The notes beneath the pieces are model-generated. The model did no database searches and was not told where the DNA came from. It saw only the letters and a list, made by a program, of their open reading frames with translations. A program made the translations under genes and the position numbers. Below, piece after piece: positions 9,449 to 17,961 of a stretch of DNA of 43,974 bases; position 1 is the stretch's first letter, and each line of letters opens with the position of its first letter. Source of the stretch: Deltaproteobacteria bacterium (lineage in GTDB: Bacteria; Myxococcota_A; Polyangia; Haliangiales; Haliangiaceae); the NCBI GenBank assembly GCA_021413675.1, contig JAIOQA010000153.1:1-43974 (forward strand), given 5' to 3'.

Positions 9449-10456
9449 ATGAAACGCTCGCTCGCTCTTCTCGTGCTCGCCGCCGCGTGCGGCGGCAAGG
9501 CGCATCCTGGGACCGCCACCTCCGGAGGCGCGTGCCCCGCCGCCGATCGCGTCGTGATCGCGGAGTGGTACGACGCCGGCGGCTTCGGCGACGAGACCTA
9601 CGGCGGCGGCATGACCGCTGCTGGCTGGCGCGTGTTCTTGTCGAACAAGAGCGACACGGGCGAGGGCACCGAGAGCCCGGGCGGCAATCGCTACGAGCCG
9701 CTCAGCCTCGATGCCGCGCGCGCGGCCGGCCTCACGCCGCCGCCCGCGGTGTGGATCTACGTCGACGGCGCGGCGCCGTGCAAGGCGACCGTCACCGGCG
9801 GCTTCCGCATGCAGCGCGACGAAGGCCCGCGCTCGACCCAGCTCGGCCTCGAGACCACCGGCTGCCCGAAGCCCGCGGGCGCCGACGGCGCGACGCTGGC
9901 CTACGGCCTCGCTGGCGACGAGGACTTCAGCGCCTGCACCTGGGAGCAGCCGACCAAGGTCGCCGAGCGCGGCGGCGCCGAGGCAGGCGATGGCAACGAG
10001 CCGTGGGCCCCCTCGGCGACCTCCACGCCGCTGCCCGCCGAGGTCACGCCGCTGCTCAAGCCGCACGCGTGCGCGGAGCCGGCCTGCGTGCCGCTGTGGT
10101 CGGCGGTCAAGCTGCCGAGCGGCAGCGCCTACGGCGTGACCCGCACGTGGATGAAGCCGGTCGCCGGGCAGGGCACGTGCGAGATCGAGCACGACGACGA
10201 GGTCGAGGTGTTCGTCGACGCGGGCAAGGGCCTCGCGCCGATCACCTGGGCCGAGGAGTACCGCTACGTCGCGACCTTCGAGGGCGTGTTCCGCGACGCC
10301 GGTGGGCCGCGCCTGCTGGTCCTCGACAACGTCGGCACCTTCGACGTCTACACCGTCGCGCCGACCGGCACGACCCGGGCGCGCTCGGTGCGCTGGTACG
10401 ACAACAACGAGGAAGACTCGCACTACCACTCGATGGCGCCGTACTGCGGACCGTGA
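9449..10456 (+). CDS. Predicted lipoprotein, tandem paralogue A
   Basis: A 335-residue protein with a short signal peptide (MKRSLALLVLAAAC) and an AAAC lipobox, predicted to be attached to the outer membrane. AAGGA at 9439-9443 is a good ribosome binding site. The mature part has conserved Cys pairs (GGAC, APCKATV, TTGCPKP, SACTWEQ, CAEPAC) and ends in a short YCGP tail. Function is unknown. The next gene begins after only two bases and encodes a protein alignable over its whole length (WYDAG, APCKATVT-GFRM, TTGCPKPA, YGLAGDED, VTRTW), so the pair arose by tandem duplication. The 137 bp upstream (9312-9448) show nothing beyond a presumed promoter. Confidence 0.88.
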   Translation: MKRSLALLVLAAACGGKAHPGTATSGGACPAADRVVIAEWYDAGGFGDETYGGGMTAAGWRVFLSNKSDTGEGTESPGGNRYEPLSLDAARAAGLTPPPAVWIYVDGAAPCKATVTGGFRMQRDEGPRSTQLGLETTGCPKPAGADGATLAYGLAGDEDFSACTWEQPTKVAERGGAEAGDGNEPWAPSATSTPLPAEVTPLLKPHACAEPACVPLWSAVKLPSGSAYGVTRTWMKPVAGQGTCEIEHDDEVEVFVDAGKGLAPITWAEEYRYVATFEGVFRDAGGPRLLVLDNVGTFDVYTVAPTGTTRARSVRWYDNNEEDSHYHSMAPYCGP

Positions 10457-10483
10457 TCATGAAGCGCCTCATGCCCGTGCTCG
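10444..10483 (+). repeat. Junction repeat, copy 1 (end of paralogue A / start of B)
   Basis: The sequence starting ctgcggaccgtgatcatga and continuing gcgcctca at the junction of paralogues A and B reappears at 11427-11466 after paralogue B. The first 19 bases are identical. It covers the conserved C-terminal codons, the stop and the next start. Confidence 0.65.
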
Positions 10484-11439
10484 CGCTGGCCGCGTGCCAT
10501 GGCGTGGCGCATCCCGGCGCCGTCCGGTCCGATGGCGCGTGTCCCACCGCCGACCGCGTGGTCGTCGCGGGCTGGTACGACGCCGGCAGCTTCGGTAGCG
10601 ACGATCCAGGTGGCTGGCTCGACACCGACGGCTGGCGGGTGTTCCTCGCGGATCAGCGCGGCATTGGCGAGTCGATCGATCGCTACGAGCCGATCACGCT
10701 CGAGGCGCTGCGGGCGCTCGGCGTGACGCCGCCGGCCGCGGTCTGGCTGTACGTCGATGGCATGCCGCCGTGCAAGGCGACGGTCACCCGCGGCTTTCGC
10801 ATGGAACACGACGACGGTCCGATCGGCACGCAGCTCGGCGTCGAGACCACCGGGTGCCCGAAGCCCGCCGAACCCTACGCGGTCACGTACGGCCTCGCGG
10901 GCGACGAGGACCTGGGGACGTGCACGTGGGAGCGGCAGGTCCAGGTCGCCGCGCGCGCCCGCGTGCAGTCCAGCGAACGCGGCGTTCACTGGGCGCCGGC
11001 TCCGACCGCCACGCCGCTCCCACCCGAGATCGCCGCGCGGCTACCGCCGCACGCGTGCGCGACGCCGGGTTGCGAGCCGCTGTGGCTCGTGAACACGGTG
11101 CCAAGCGGCAGCGCGTTCGACGTGACCCGCACGTGGATCGGGCCCGTCGCCGGCCCGCGCCCGTGCGCGTTCGCGCACGACGATGATACGACGATCCTCG
11201 TCGACGGTGGGCGGGGCCTCACGGCGCTCCCGCTGGGTGCGAGCGCCGCGCGCTTCTGGATGGCCGGCGTCTTCCGCGACGCGCGCGGCCCACGCCTGGT
11301 CGTCGTGCACGACGTCGGCGACTTCGACGTGTACGCGGTGACGCCAACCGGCGCGACCCTCGCGCGGCGCGTGCACTGGTTCGATCACGACGCCGAGGAC
11401 TCGAACGAGAACTCGGTGGCTCCCGACTGCGGACCGTGA
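10459..11439 (+). CDS. Predicted lipoprotein, tandem paralogue B
   Basis: A 326-residue paralogue of the preceding gene, with lipobox LAAC after MKRLMPVLA. It keeps the same Cys pattern (GAC, PPCKATV, TTGCPKP, GTCTWE, CATPGC) and the same DCGP ending. Start ATG 10459 lies two bases after the previous stop. Sequence has diverged enough to suggest an old duplication. The DNA around its start recurs in truncated form just after its own stop (11427-11466), which looks like a footprint of the duplication. No enzyme family is recognised; a secreted binding or structural role is only a guess. Confidence 0.87.
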   Translation: MKRLMPVLALAACHGVAHPGAVRSDGACPTADRVVVAGWYDAGSFGSDDPGGWLDTDGWRVFLADQRGIGESIDRYEPITLEALRALGVTPPAAVWLYVDGMPPCKATVTRGFRMEHDDGPIGTQLGVETTGCPKPAEPYAVTYGLAGDEDLGTCTWERQVQVAARARVQSSERGVHWAPAPTATPLPPEIAARLPPHACATPGCEPLWLVNTVPSGSAFDVTRTWIGPVAGPRPCAFAHDDDTTILVDGGRGLTALPLGASAARFWMAGVFRDARGPRLVVVHDVGDFDVYAVTPTGATLARRVHWFDHDAEDSNENSVAPDCGP

Positions 11440-11466
11440 TCATGACGCGCCTCACGTCGTGCTCGA
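11427..11466 (+). repeat. Junction repeat, copy 2 (after paralogue B)
   Basis: Second copy of the junction sequence, with the same stop-ATG arrangement and a start-like MTRLTSC reading, but the frame leads into DNA that is coding on the other strand. It is best read as the first bases of a lost third paralogue, or as the tandem-duplication breakpoint. Confidence 0.55.
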
Positions 11467-11476
11467 CAGCGACCGA

Positions 11477-11743
11477 TCAGACGATCGAGCGCGGCGTGCC
11501 CGTGAGATCCGGCGGCGGGGTCTGCAGCGGATGGACCTCGATCACCGGCGCGCCCTCGGGGCGCCAGCGGTGCTCGGCGTCGCGCGCGATCGCCAGCGCC
11601 GCGTCGAAGATCTTGGCGCCGTCGAGGCGATCGTCGGTGACGACCGCCTCGGTGATCGGCACGGAGACGTGGACCTCCTCGACGATCGTGCGGCGCACGC
11701 GGACGACCACGGACATGCTCCGCGGCGCGTCCGCGTCGCTCAT
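11477..11743 (-). CDS. Small hypothetical protein coupled to the GspE-N-domain protein
   Basis: An 88-residue soluble protein of unknown function. Its ATG overlaps the stop of the upstream gene as ATGA, so the two are co-translated and probably act together. The sequence has a beta-strand-rich start (MSVVVRVRRTIVEEVHVSV) and a helix (KIFDAALAIARDAEHRW). No family is recognised. It converges with paralogue B, whose stop lies 37 bp away. Confidence 0.75.
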   Translation of the reverse strand: MSDADAPRSMSVVVRVRRTIVEEVHVSVPITEAVVTDDRLDGAKIFDAALAIARDAEHRWRPEGAPVIEVHPLQTPPPDLTGTPRSIV

Positions 11744-12981
11744 CGCCGCGCTCGCTTCGACACCGCGAGCCGCGCGTAGGCCTCGGCCGCGGCCGCGCAC
11801 ACCCGGCGCAGCGCGCTGACCTCGGCGTCGTCGAGATCCTGGCGGCCGCTGCGGTGGCCGCACAGCACGTTGACGACGCGCTTGCCGATCGCGATCGACG
11901 CCGCCGACGCGATGCCCGGCTCGGGCGTGCGCAGGACCTTGTAGAGATAGCCGTGGACCGTCGACGGCGCAGGCGCGCCGTGGAAGACGCCATCCGACGA
12001 GGCGGCGGCGGCCTGGAAGATCGACGGCGCGTCGAGCGGGATCAGCAGGCAGTCGACGCGATCGGTGCCCGGCCCCGCGCCCTTCCAGCCGAGCGCGAGG
12101 TTGTCCTTCACCATGAACAGCACCGCGGTGTCGAACATCCCGGTCGCGAACGCCATGACCGCGTCGGCGATGCCGGTGCGATCGTTGGCGGTCGCCATCG
12201 CGGCGACCGCGGCGTCGGCGTCGATCGGCGCGTAGCCCTCGACCGCGGGTGCCATCGGCGGCGCATCGGTCGCGGTGTGCGTGCGCTTCACGTGCGGCGC
12301 GGTCTCGGCGCGGCCGCCGCCGTCGTGCTCGAGCTCCTCGAGCAGATCCTCGGCCTCGAGCTCGAGGGCCTCGCTGTCGGCCTCGAACGCCGGCTCGGTG
12401 GGCACCAGCCGGCGCAGGGCCGGCGCCGGGCGGGGCGCGGTCACCGGCTGCGCGGTCATCGGCGGCAGGCCGGGCAGGGGCGGCGCGGGCAGCGCGCCCT
12501 CGGCCGGCGGGACATCGCCGCGCGGTGAGTCGCCGAAGATGAAGTACCGGTTCGGGCGCGCGATGCCGTAGTAGCGCTCGACGTAGTAGTAGATCCGGAT
12601 CTCGGGCGCGATCCGCGGGATCACGCGGTAGCCGGTCAGGTACGCGATCGTGTCGAGCGTGTCGAAGTCGTGGGGATCCTCGACGGCAGCGATCAGCTGG
12701 CGGTCCTGCACGATCAGCGGCACGCACTTGAAGCGATAGGCCTGATCGGGCTCGAGCAGCCGCACCGCCGAGCGCTTGGCGCGCTCGAGCATCGCGCCGG
12801 TGGCGATCGGGATGCCGAGCTCGAGGCCGAGGTAGACCGTGAGCGCGTCGAGGTCGACCAGCCCGAGCTCGACCAGCACGGTGCCGAAGCGACCGCCGAC
12901 CTGGGCCTGGTGCGCGAGGCACTGCTGCAGCTGGTCCTCGGTCACGCGCCCGTCGCGGACGAGCATCTCCCCGAGCTTCAT
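11740..12981 (-). CDS. GspE N-terminal domain (MshEN-like) protein with GAF-like C-terminus
   Basis: A 413-residue cytoplasmic protein. Residues 1-150 match the N-terminal domain of type II secretion / type IV pilus ATPases (KLGEMLVRDGRVTEDQLQQCLAHQ, then the LGLVDLDAL repeat). Such domains can bind c-di-GMP or the assembly platform. There is no Walker A, so this is not the ATPase itself. A Pro/Ala/Glu-rich linker (about 150-260) leads to a GAF-like domain (about 265-400), suggesting a sensor. Myxobacteria carry several proteins of this architecture. A -10-like TACCCT lies seven bases before the ATG, with GGCGGGG between. The 88-aa partner follows with a 4-nt overlap. Confidence 0.85.
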   Translation of the reverse strand: MKLGEMLVRDGRVTEDQLQQCLAHQAQVGGRFGTVLVELGLVDLDALTVYLGLELGIPIATGAMLERAKRSAVRLLEPDQAYRFKCVPLIVQDRQLIAAVEDPHDFDTLDTIAYLTGYRVIPRIAPEIRIYYYVERYYGIARPNRYFIFGDSPRGDVPPAEGALPAPPLPGLPPMTAQPVTAPRPAPALRRLVPTEPAFEADSEALELEAEDLLEELEHDGGGRAETAPHVKRTHTATDAPPMAPAVEGYAPIDADAAVAAMATANDRTGIADAVMAFATGMFDTAVLFMVKDNLALGWKGAGPGTDRVDCLLIPLDAPSIFQAAAASSDGVFHGAPAPSTVHGYLYKVLRTPEPGIASAASIAIGKRVVNVLCGHRSGRQDLDDAEVSALRRVCAAAAEAYARLAVSKRARR

Positions 12982-13060
12982 CCCCGCCAGGGTATCACGC
13001 AGCCGACGGGATAGCCCCGCGGCGCGGGCACCGGCGCGCGGGCTTTGCTACCTTCCGGGC

Positions 13061-14557
13061 GTGCAGTCCCGGCGGCTCTCGATCGCGGCGCTCGCGCTGG
13101 CCGCGTGCGGCAGCGGCGCCTCCCCGGCGAAGGACGCGGCCCCCGCGTCGCCGCCGACCCCGCTCACCCCGGCACCCCCGCCGCCGCCCCCCGAATTTCC
13201 CGCAGGCACGGTCTCGCTGCGCCTGACTCGCAGCGCCCCGGTCCGGTTCACGCCGGCCAGCGACGGCAAGCAGATCGGCACGATCGCCGACGACACCCGG
13301 GTGGCCTGGACCCAGACCGCCAAGGGCAAGGGCTGCAAGCGGTCGTGGGTCGAGATCGCGCCGCGCGGCTGGGTCTGCGGCGATGCGCTCGAGGCCAGCG
13401 ACCGATCGCCATCGGGCACCGAGCTGCCCCGCCTCGAGCTCGGCGACCTGGTGCCCGGCACCTACGGCAAGGTCGTCGACGACGGCGCGCTGATCTACAA
13501 GCTGCTCACGCCCGAGGACGAGAAGCGTGAGGCCAAGGACAAGAAGCGCGGCAAGAACAAGGGCACCGGCCCGGTGTCCGCGCCCGCCGAGGTCGAGCCC
13601 GCGCCCGACGCCGACGTCGAGGTCGATCCGACCGGCCGCAAGATGGTGCCCGGCGATCCGCTGCTGGGCTCGGTCAACGTGCGCAAGTACGGCGAGGTCA
13701 CCGTCGCCGGCAAGACCTACTGGCACATCGACCCGCGCAAGAACGAATACCTGCTCGCGTCGAGCATCCGCCAGCACACGCCGAGCGCTACCCGCGGCAT
13801 CCGGCTCGGGGACGACACCGGCCTGACCCTGCCGGTCGCGTTCGTGTGGCCGCGCGGCCAGGCGCAGTACGCGTGGACCCACGGCAAGGCGATCGGCGGC
13901 GGCGTGATCCGGCAGGCGCCGGTGCGCGAGGCCTTGCCGGTGCTCGAGATCGCGCGCGACGCCAAGCAGGTGCCGTTCGCGGTGCGCATCGGGCCCGCCG
14001 AGTGGATCGACACCAGCGCGATCCGGCTGATCGAGGCCGCGCCGCCACCCGCGCTGATCGAGCCGGGCGAACGCTGGTTCGACGTCGATCTCGATCGCCA
14101 GGTGGTGGTCGCGTACGAGGGCGAGACCGCGGTCTACGTGGCGCTGACCTCGAGCGGCGCCAGGGACACCGCGACCGAGCCCGGCATCTACCGGGTCTGG
14201 AAGAAGGTCTCGGAGACCGACATGCGCGGGCTGTCCGGCGAGGATCCGTACGCGGTCGCGACCGTGCCGTGGACCCAGTTCTTCAGCCCCGAGAAGGGGC
14301 TCGCGCTGCACACCGCCTACTGGCACGACAAGTTCGGCACGCCGCGCTCGCACGGCTGCCTGAACCTCGCGCCGCAGGACGCGCGCTGGCTGTACTTCTG
14401 GAGCGACCCCTGGGTGCCGCCGGGCTGGAGCATGACCGCCGGCATCGTCGAGGCGCCGGGATCGATCGTCCGGGTGCGCTCGGCCAAGGATCCGGCGCCG
14501 CCGGTGCGCGGCTACGCGATCCGCGTGCAGGAAGCCCGCGCGCACGGCACGCCGTAG
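13061..14557 (+). CDS. L,D-transpeptidase (YkuD) lipoprotein
   Basis: A 498-residue lipoprotein expected to cross-link peptidoglycan or attach proteins to it. Start is GTG at 13061, which gives MQSRRLSIAALALAAC with a clear lipobox; TACCTT lies six bases before it and there is no ribosome binding site. A Pro-rich linker is followed by an SH3-like segment (about 45-120), a Lys/Glu-rich stretch (EKREAKDKKRGKNK) and a second SH3-like segment. The C-terminal YkuD domain carries H417 (LHTAYW) and H431-G-C433 in SHGCLN, with C433 the predicted nucleophile. The usual SHGCxR reads SHGCLN here. Divergent from the GspE-N-domain gene, 79 bp apart. Confidence 0.92.
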   Translation: MQSRRLSIAALALAACGSGASPAKDAAPASPPTPLTPAPPPPPPEFPAGTVSLRLTRSAPVRFTPASDGKQIGTIADDTRVAWTQTAKGKGCKRSWVEIAPRGWVCGDALEASDRSPSGTELPRLELGDLVPGTYGKVVDDGALIYKLLTPEDEKREAKDKKRGKNKGTGPVSAPAEVEPAPDADVEVDPTGRKMVPGDPLLGSVNVRKYGEVTVAGKTYWHIDPRKNEYLLASSIRQHTPSATRGIRLGDDTGLTLPVAFVWPRGQAQYAWTHGKAIGGGVIRQAPVREALPVLEIARDAKQVPFAVRIGPAEWIDTSAIRLIEAAPPPALIEPGERWFDVDLDRQVVVAYEGETAVYVALTSSGARDTATEPGIYRVWKKVSETDMRGLSGEDPYAVATVPWTQFFSPEKGLALHTAYWHDKFGTPRSHGCLNLAPQDARWLYFWSDPWVPPGWSMTAGIVEAPGSIVRVRSAKDPAPPVRGYAIRVQEARAHGTP

Positions 14558-14579
14558 CGCGTCACGGATCGCGCACGCG

Positions 14580-14597
14580 TCGGTGGAACGCCACCGA
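14580..14597 (+). terminator. Hairpin downstream of the L,D-transpeptidase gene
   Basis: Seven-bp stem tcggtgg / ccaccga with tetraloop aacg, 22 bp after the stop. There is no T tract, so it may be a weak terminator or a 3'-end stabilising hairpin. Confidence 0.4.
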
Positions 14598-14685
14598 TCG
14601 CGGTGAAGCCTCGACGCGCGCCGCGTGATCCGCGCCGCATCGCGCGCGCGTTCGCGGCGGCCCGACCGTTGCAGCTAGCGCGCAG

Positions 14686-15540
14686 ATGCGCCTCATCGCC
14701 GCTGTCGTCGCGCTGTCGCTGGGCGCCTGCGTCTACTCGCGCGGCGCGATCGGCCACAACGCCGCTGGCTACACGAACTACCCCGCGACGCTCGCCGACG
14801 AGCACGCGCGCCGCAGCAAGCGCCGCCGCCACGCGCTCATCGCCGCGCCGATCGAGCTGGTCGGCGGCACGGCGATCACCGCGCTCGCGCTGTTCGCGCC
14901 GAGCTCGCCCGAGCCGGGCACCGACGACTCGGTGACCGCCGGGCTCGCCGCCGCTGGCAAGGAGCTGGTCGGGCGCCTGGTGCTCGCGAGCGTCGGCGGC
15001 GCGATCGCGCTGGGCGGCGTGGGAGATGCCGTGCTCGGCGCCACGGATCCGCTGTTCGCGAGCCCGGTGGTGCGCGACGGCGAGCTGATCGACGCCGATC
15101 ACATCGATCTGCTGCCGCCGCCGCGCGCGCCGCGCCTCGACGTGCACTCGTCGCAGGAGCTCTCGCTCCAGGGCTGGCGCAGCGGCCTCGGCGTCGGCGT
15201 GGCCCACTGGATCAGCGACACGCTGCGCATGCGCGAGGCGGTCACCGGCGAGCTCGGCCAGGGCTTCGGCCCGCTCGCGGTGCGCGGCTTCGTCACCGGC
15301 GAGGTCGAGCTCGAGCGCGCGTTCCGCCGCGAGCGCCTCGGGCTGTACCCGCGCACCGCGCTCGGGATCTACGGCGGCGGCGGCTACAGCTGGGCCGCGC
15401 GCCACGACGCGCCGCTCGTGCGCGGCGGCATCTCGTTCACGCGCCACCTCGTGCAGTACCGCCTGGGCGTCAGCCAGCTCGTCGACGTCAGGCGGCCGAC
15501 GATCGAGCTCGCGTTCCGCTACGTGCTGCCGGCCGACTGA
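14686..15540 (+). CDS. Predicted lipoprotein, hypothetical
   Basis: A 284-residue protein beginning MRLIAAVVALSLGAC, a lipoprotein signal with lipobox LGAC. A basic patch (RRSKRRRH) is followed by two hydrophobic stretches near residues 55-70 and 100-120. The last 120 residues have alternating strands ending in FRYVLP, reminiscent of outer-membrane beta-strand proteins. No family is recognised. TAGCGC lies four bases before the ATG. It converges with the beta-helix gene, whose stop is four bases away. Confidence 0.82.
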   Translation: MRLIAAVVALSLGACVYSRGAIGHNAAGYTNYPATLADEHARRSKRRRHALIAAPIELVGGTAITALALFAPSSPEPGTDDSVTAGLAAAGKELVGRLVLASVGGAIALGGVGDAVLGATDPLFASPVVRDGELIDADHIDLLPPPRAPRLDVHSSQELSLQGWRSGLGVGVAHWISDTLRMREAVTGELGQGFGPLAVRGFVTGEVELERAFRRERLGLYPRTALGIYGGGGYSWAARHDAPLVRGGISFTRHLVQYRLGVSQLVDVRRPTIELAFRYVLPAD

Positions 15541-15544
15541 TCGC

Positions 15545-17080
15545 CTACGGCGTGATCTCGTCGGCGCCGATGTCGCGCGCCGTGCCCTGCGGCCGGACAT
15601 CGCCGTCGAAGTCGACCGCCAGGGTCGCCGCCGGGTCGGCCTTGTCCTCGAGCAGCGAGCTCGTCGACAGGTGGTAGTTGTTCTGGCCCGCGTCGGCGAA
15701 GCCAGGGTCGTCGGTGGTGTTGCCCATCCCGTTCACGGTGTCGCTGATGTCCGAGTAGGTCCACGAGCAGTTGTTGCCGCCGACCTGCTTGCCGCCGCCC
15801 TGGACCTGGTTGCCGAAGACGATCGAGTTCGAGAACGCCAGCGGCACCGTGACGCTGCTGCACTCGACCCCGGCGTTCACGCCCGAGCCCGCGCCGTTCT
15901 TGGTGATCGTGTTGAAGCGGAGCACGTGCATGCCGACGGTGGTGATCTGCGAGACCAGCACCCCGCCGCCGATCGAGGACAGCCCGCCGTTGATGTAGAT
16001 CATGTTGTTCTCGACGGTCCACTCGCCGCCGGCGATCGTGAGGCCGCCGCCGGCGTTGGACGCCAGCGACGAGCGCCGCACGGTCAGCTGGCACATCGAG
16101 GCGTCGATGCCCTGCGCGGCGTTGGAGTCGATCATCATCGCCTCGACGTCGAGCACCGGCGTCGGTCCGCTGCTCAGGAGCGCGCAGCGCAGGCCGTCGG
16201 CGTTGCCGTTGCCGACCGCGTTGGTGATGCGCAGGCCCGCCACCCGCACGTTGCCGCCGTCGGTCACGACGATGCCGGCGCCGTTGATCGCGCCCGGCGT
16301 GAGGGTGGCGCCAGCGCCGAGGATCGTGACCGTCTTCGCGCCGATCGTCACGGCCTCGGTGTAGTTGCCGGCGCCGACCTTGATGGTCTTGCGCAGCCCG
16401 GTCACCTGCGCGAGGCCGAGCGCGAACGTCCCGCACGGCGTGGCCAGCTTGCAGTCGGTGCCGCTGCCGCCGGGCGCCAGGTAGATGACGGTGTTCTCGG
16501 CGACGCACGCGCCGGTGCTGGTGTCGCAGACGTTGCTCGCGCACTCGCTGTCGGCGGTGCAGCCGCGGCACGCGTTCTGATCGCAGATCGGCGCGGCCGG
16601 ATCGGCGCAGTCGCCGGCGCCGTCGGCGCCGCTGCGGCAGGCCACGCACTGGCCGGCCTTGGCGCCCGCGACCTCGCAGTGGCCGAGGTCACTGGCGACG
16701 TACGCGGCGCAGTCGCCCTCGGCGGCGCACGCGCCGCACGCCAGGTCGGCGCACACCGGCGCGGCGGCGCTGCAACCCATCGCGCCGTCGCACTGCGCGC
16801 AGGTCTGGTTCACGCAGAACGGGAGCGCGGGGCTGCAGTCCTCGGGGCCGCTGCAGTGATCGGTGCCGGGGACCAGGCACGCGTGCGCGGCGTCGTCGCA
16901 GACCAGGCCCTCGGCGCAGCCGTTGGGCGCGGTCACGCCGAACTTGGCGCAGGTGTCCGCGCTCGTGCAGCAGAACGCGCCGTTGTCGACCTGGCGACAG
17001 CCGAGGGCGAGGCCCGCGATCGCGATCGCGATCCACGCGGCGCGCGCGCGCGCGTACTTCCCGACGACGCTGACGATCAT
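15545..17080 (-). CDS. Cys-rich lipoprotein with right-handed beta-helix
   Basis: A 511-residue surface protein. The signal segment (AIAIAGLALGC) ends in a lipobox. Residues about 30-190 hold some eight short Cys-rich repeats of the DxxC/CxxC type (DCSPALPFCVNQTC, CADLACGAC) common in myxobacterial secreted proteins. Residues about 195-480 form a parallel beta-helix of DUF1565/pectate-lyase type (VIYLAPGG, NVRVAGLRI, NNMIYINGG). The end carries the GxARDIGADE tail usual in such proteins. Substrate is unknown; polysaccharide or cell-surface binding is plausible. A related architecture occurs at 34146-35684. GC-rich cobS follows its upstream side after 86 bp with no notable element. Confidence 0.88.
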   Translation of the reverse strand: MIVSVVGKYARARAAWIAIAIAGLALGCRQVDNGAFCCTSADTCAKFGVTAPNGCAEGLVCDDAAHACLVPGTDHCSGPEDCSPALPFCVNQTCAQCDGAMGCSAAAPVCADLACGACAAEGDCAAYVASDLGHCEVAGAKAGQCVACRSGADGAGDCADPAAPICDQNACRGCTADSECASNVCDTSTGACVAENTVIYLAPGGSGTDCKLATPCGTFALGLAQVTGLRKTIKVGAGNYTEAVTIGAKTVTILGAGATLTPGAINGAGIVVTDGGNVRVAGLRITNAVGNGNADGLRCALLSSGPTPVLDVEAMMIDSNAAQGIDASMCQLTVRRSSLASNAGGGLTIAGGEWTVENNMIYINGGLSSIGGGVLVSQITTVGMHVLRFNTITKNGAGSGVNAGVECSSVTVPLAFSNSIVFGNQVQGGGKQVGGNNCSWTYSDISDTVNGMGNTTDDPGFADAGQNNYHLSTSSLLEDKADPAATLAVDFDGDVRPQGTARDIGADEITP

Positions 17081-17166
17081 GCGACCAGCTTCGTCCGCAC
17101 CGACGAGGCTGTCAACCGACCGGCACCGACCGTGCGCCGACGCACGCTGACCGATGCGAGGCCGGA

Positions 17167-17961
17167 TCAGGCCGCGCGCAGCGCGATCAGCGCGGCGACG
17201 ACCGCGACCTGCTGGGTCGCGCCGAGGAAGTCGCCGGTCACGCCGCCGACCCGGCGCACGAACCGCCAGCCGGCGATCGCCCCGGCGGCGGTGATGGCGG
17301 CGAGGATCGCGGTCGCGGTCAGCGGCGTCAGCCCGCCCCACGCGATCGCCCCGACGAGGATCGCGGCGGTCCAGCCACCGGCGAGCGCGACCTGGGGCCC
17401 GCGCGCCCGGGTGATCTGCCGGCTCTTGGCGCGGGCGTCGTCGGTGGCGTACGGCAGGATCGCCATCAGCACGACCGGCGGCAGGCGCGACACGCCCTCG
17501 CTGATCACCAGCGCGAGCGGCGCGCGATCGCCGAGCGCGGCGAGCAGCGCGAACCGGGTCAGGAGCGTCATCGCCAGCGCCGCGCCGCCGAACGCGCCGA
17601 TGCGGCTGTCCTTCAGGATCTCCAGGACGCGCGCGCGATCGTAGGCGCCGCCGAGGGCATCGGCGGTGTCGGCGAGGCCGTCCTCGTGAAACGCCCCGGT
17701 GGCGAGCAAGGACACCGCGAGCACCAGCGCGGCGGCGGGCATCGCGCCGAGGCTCGCGGTCGCGCACCACACGCCGGCGAGCGCTGCGCCGAGCAGCGCG
17801 CCGATCAGCGGGAAGTGGCCGCTCGCCCAGCGCCAGTCGTCGGCGTGGTACGGGAACCCGCCGACCGGGATCCGGGTCAGGAACGTGATGCCGGCGCGCA
17901 GCGCGCGCAGCGGCAGCCAGCCCCGGCGCGGCGGCTCGATCTCCGGGCCGAGATCGCTCAC
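17167..17961 (-). CDS. cobS: Adenosylcobinamide-GDP ribazoletransferase
   Basis: A 264-residue integral membrane enzyme that joins adenosylcobinamide-GDP and alpha-ribazole to form adenosylcobalamin. Signatures are FLTRIPVG near the N-terminus, HFPLIGALLGA, the acidic HEDGLADTADALGG metal-binding motif, and a KDSRIGAFGG segment. Several membrane spans follow. GTG at 17961 overlaps the cobT stop by 4 nt (GTGA), fixing the start and showing coupling. The order cobT-cobS on one transcript is common. No cobalamin riboswitch is seen upstream of cobT. Confidence 0.96.
   Translation of the reverse strand: MSDLGPEIEPPRRGWLPLRALRAGITFLTRIPVGGFPYHADDWRWASGHFPLIGALLGAALAGVWCATASLGAMPAAALVLAVSLLATGAFHEDGLADTADALGGAYDRARVLEILKDSRIGAFGGAALAMTLLTRFALLAALGDRAPLALVISEGVSRLPPVVLMAILPYATDDARAKSRQITRARGPQVALAGGWTAAILVGAIAWGGLTPLTATAILAAITAAGAIAGWRFVRRVGGVTGDFLGATQQVAVVAALIALRAA

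Noticed and set aside
11436..11819. 127-residue plus-strand frame starting like paralogues A and B
   Set aside because: Only the first few bases resemble the paralogues. The rest is antisense to the GspE-N-domain gene and its partner; it is treated as a duplication footprint.
15671..17644. 657-residue plus-strand frame
   Set aside because: It overlaps the Cys-rich beta-helix gene and cobS on the other strand, and the translation is Ala/Arg/Val/Asp low-complexity with no family features.
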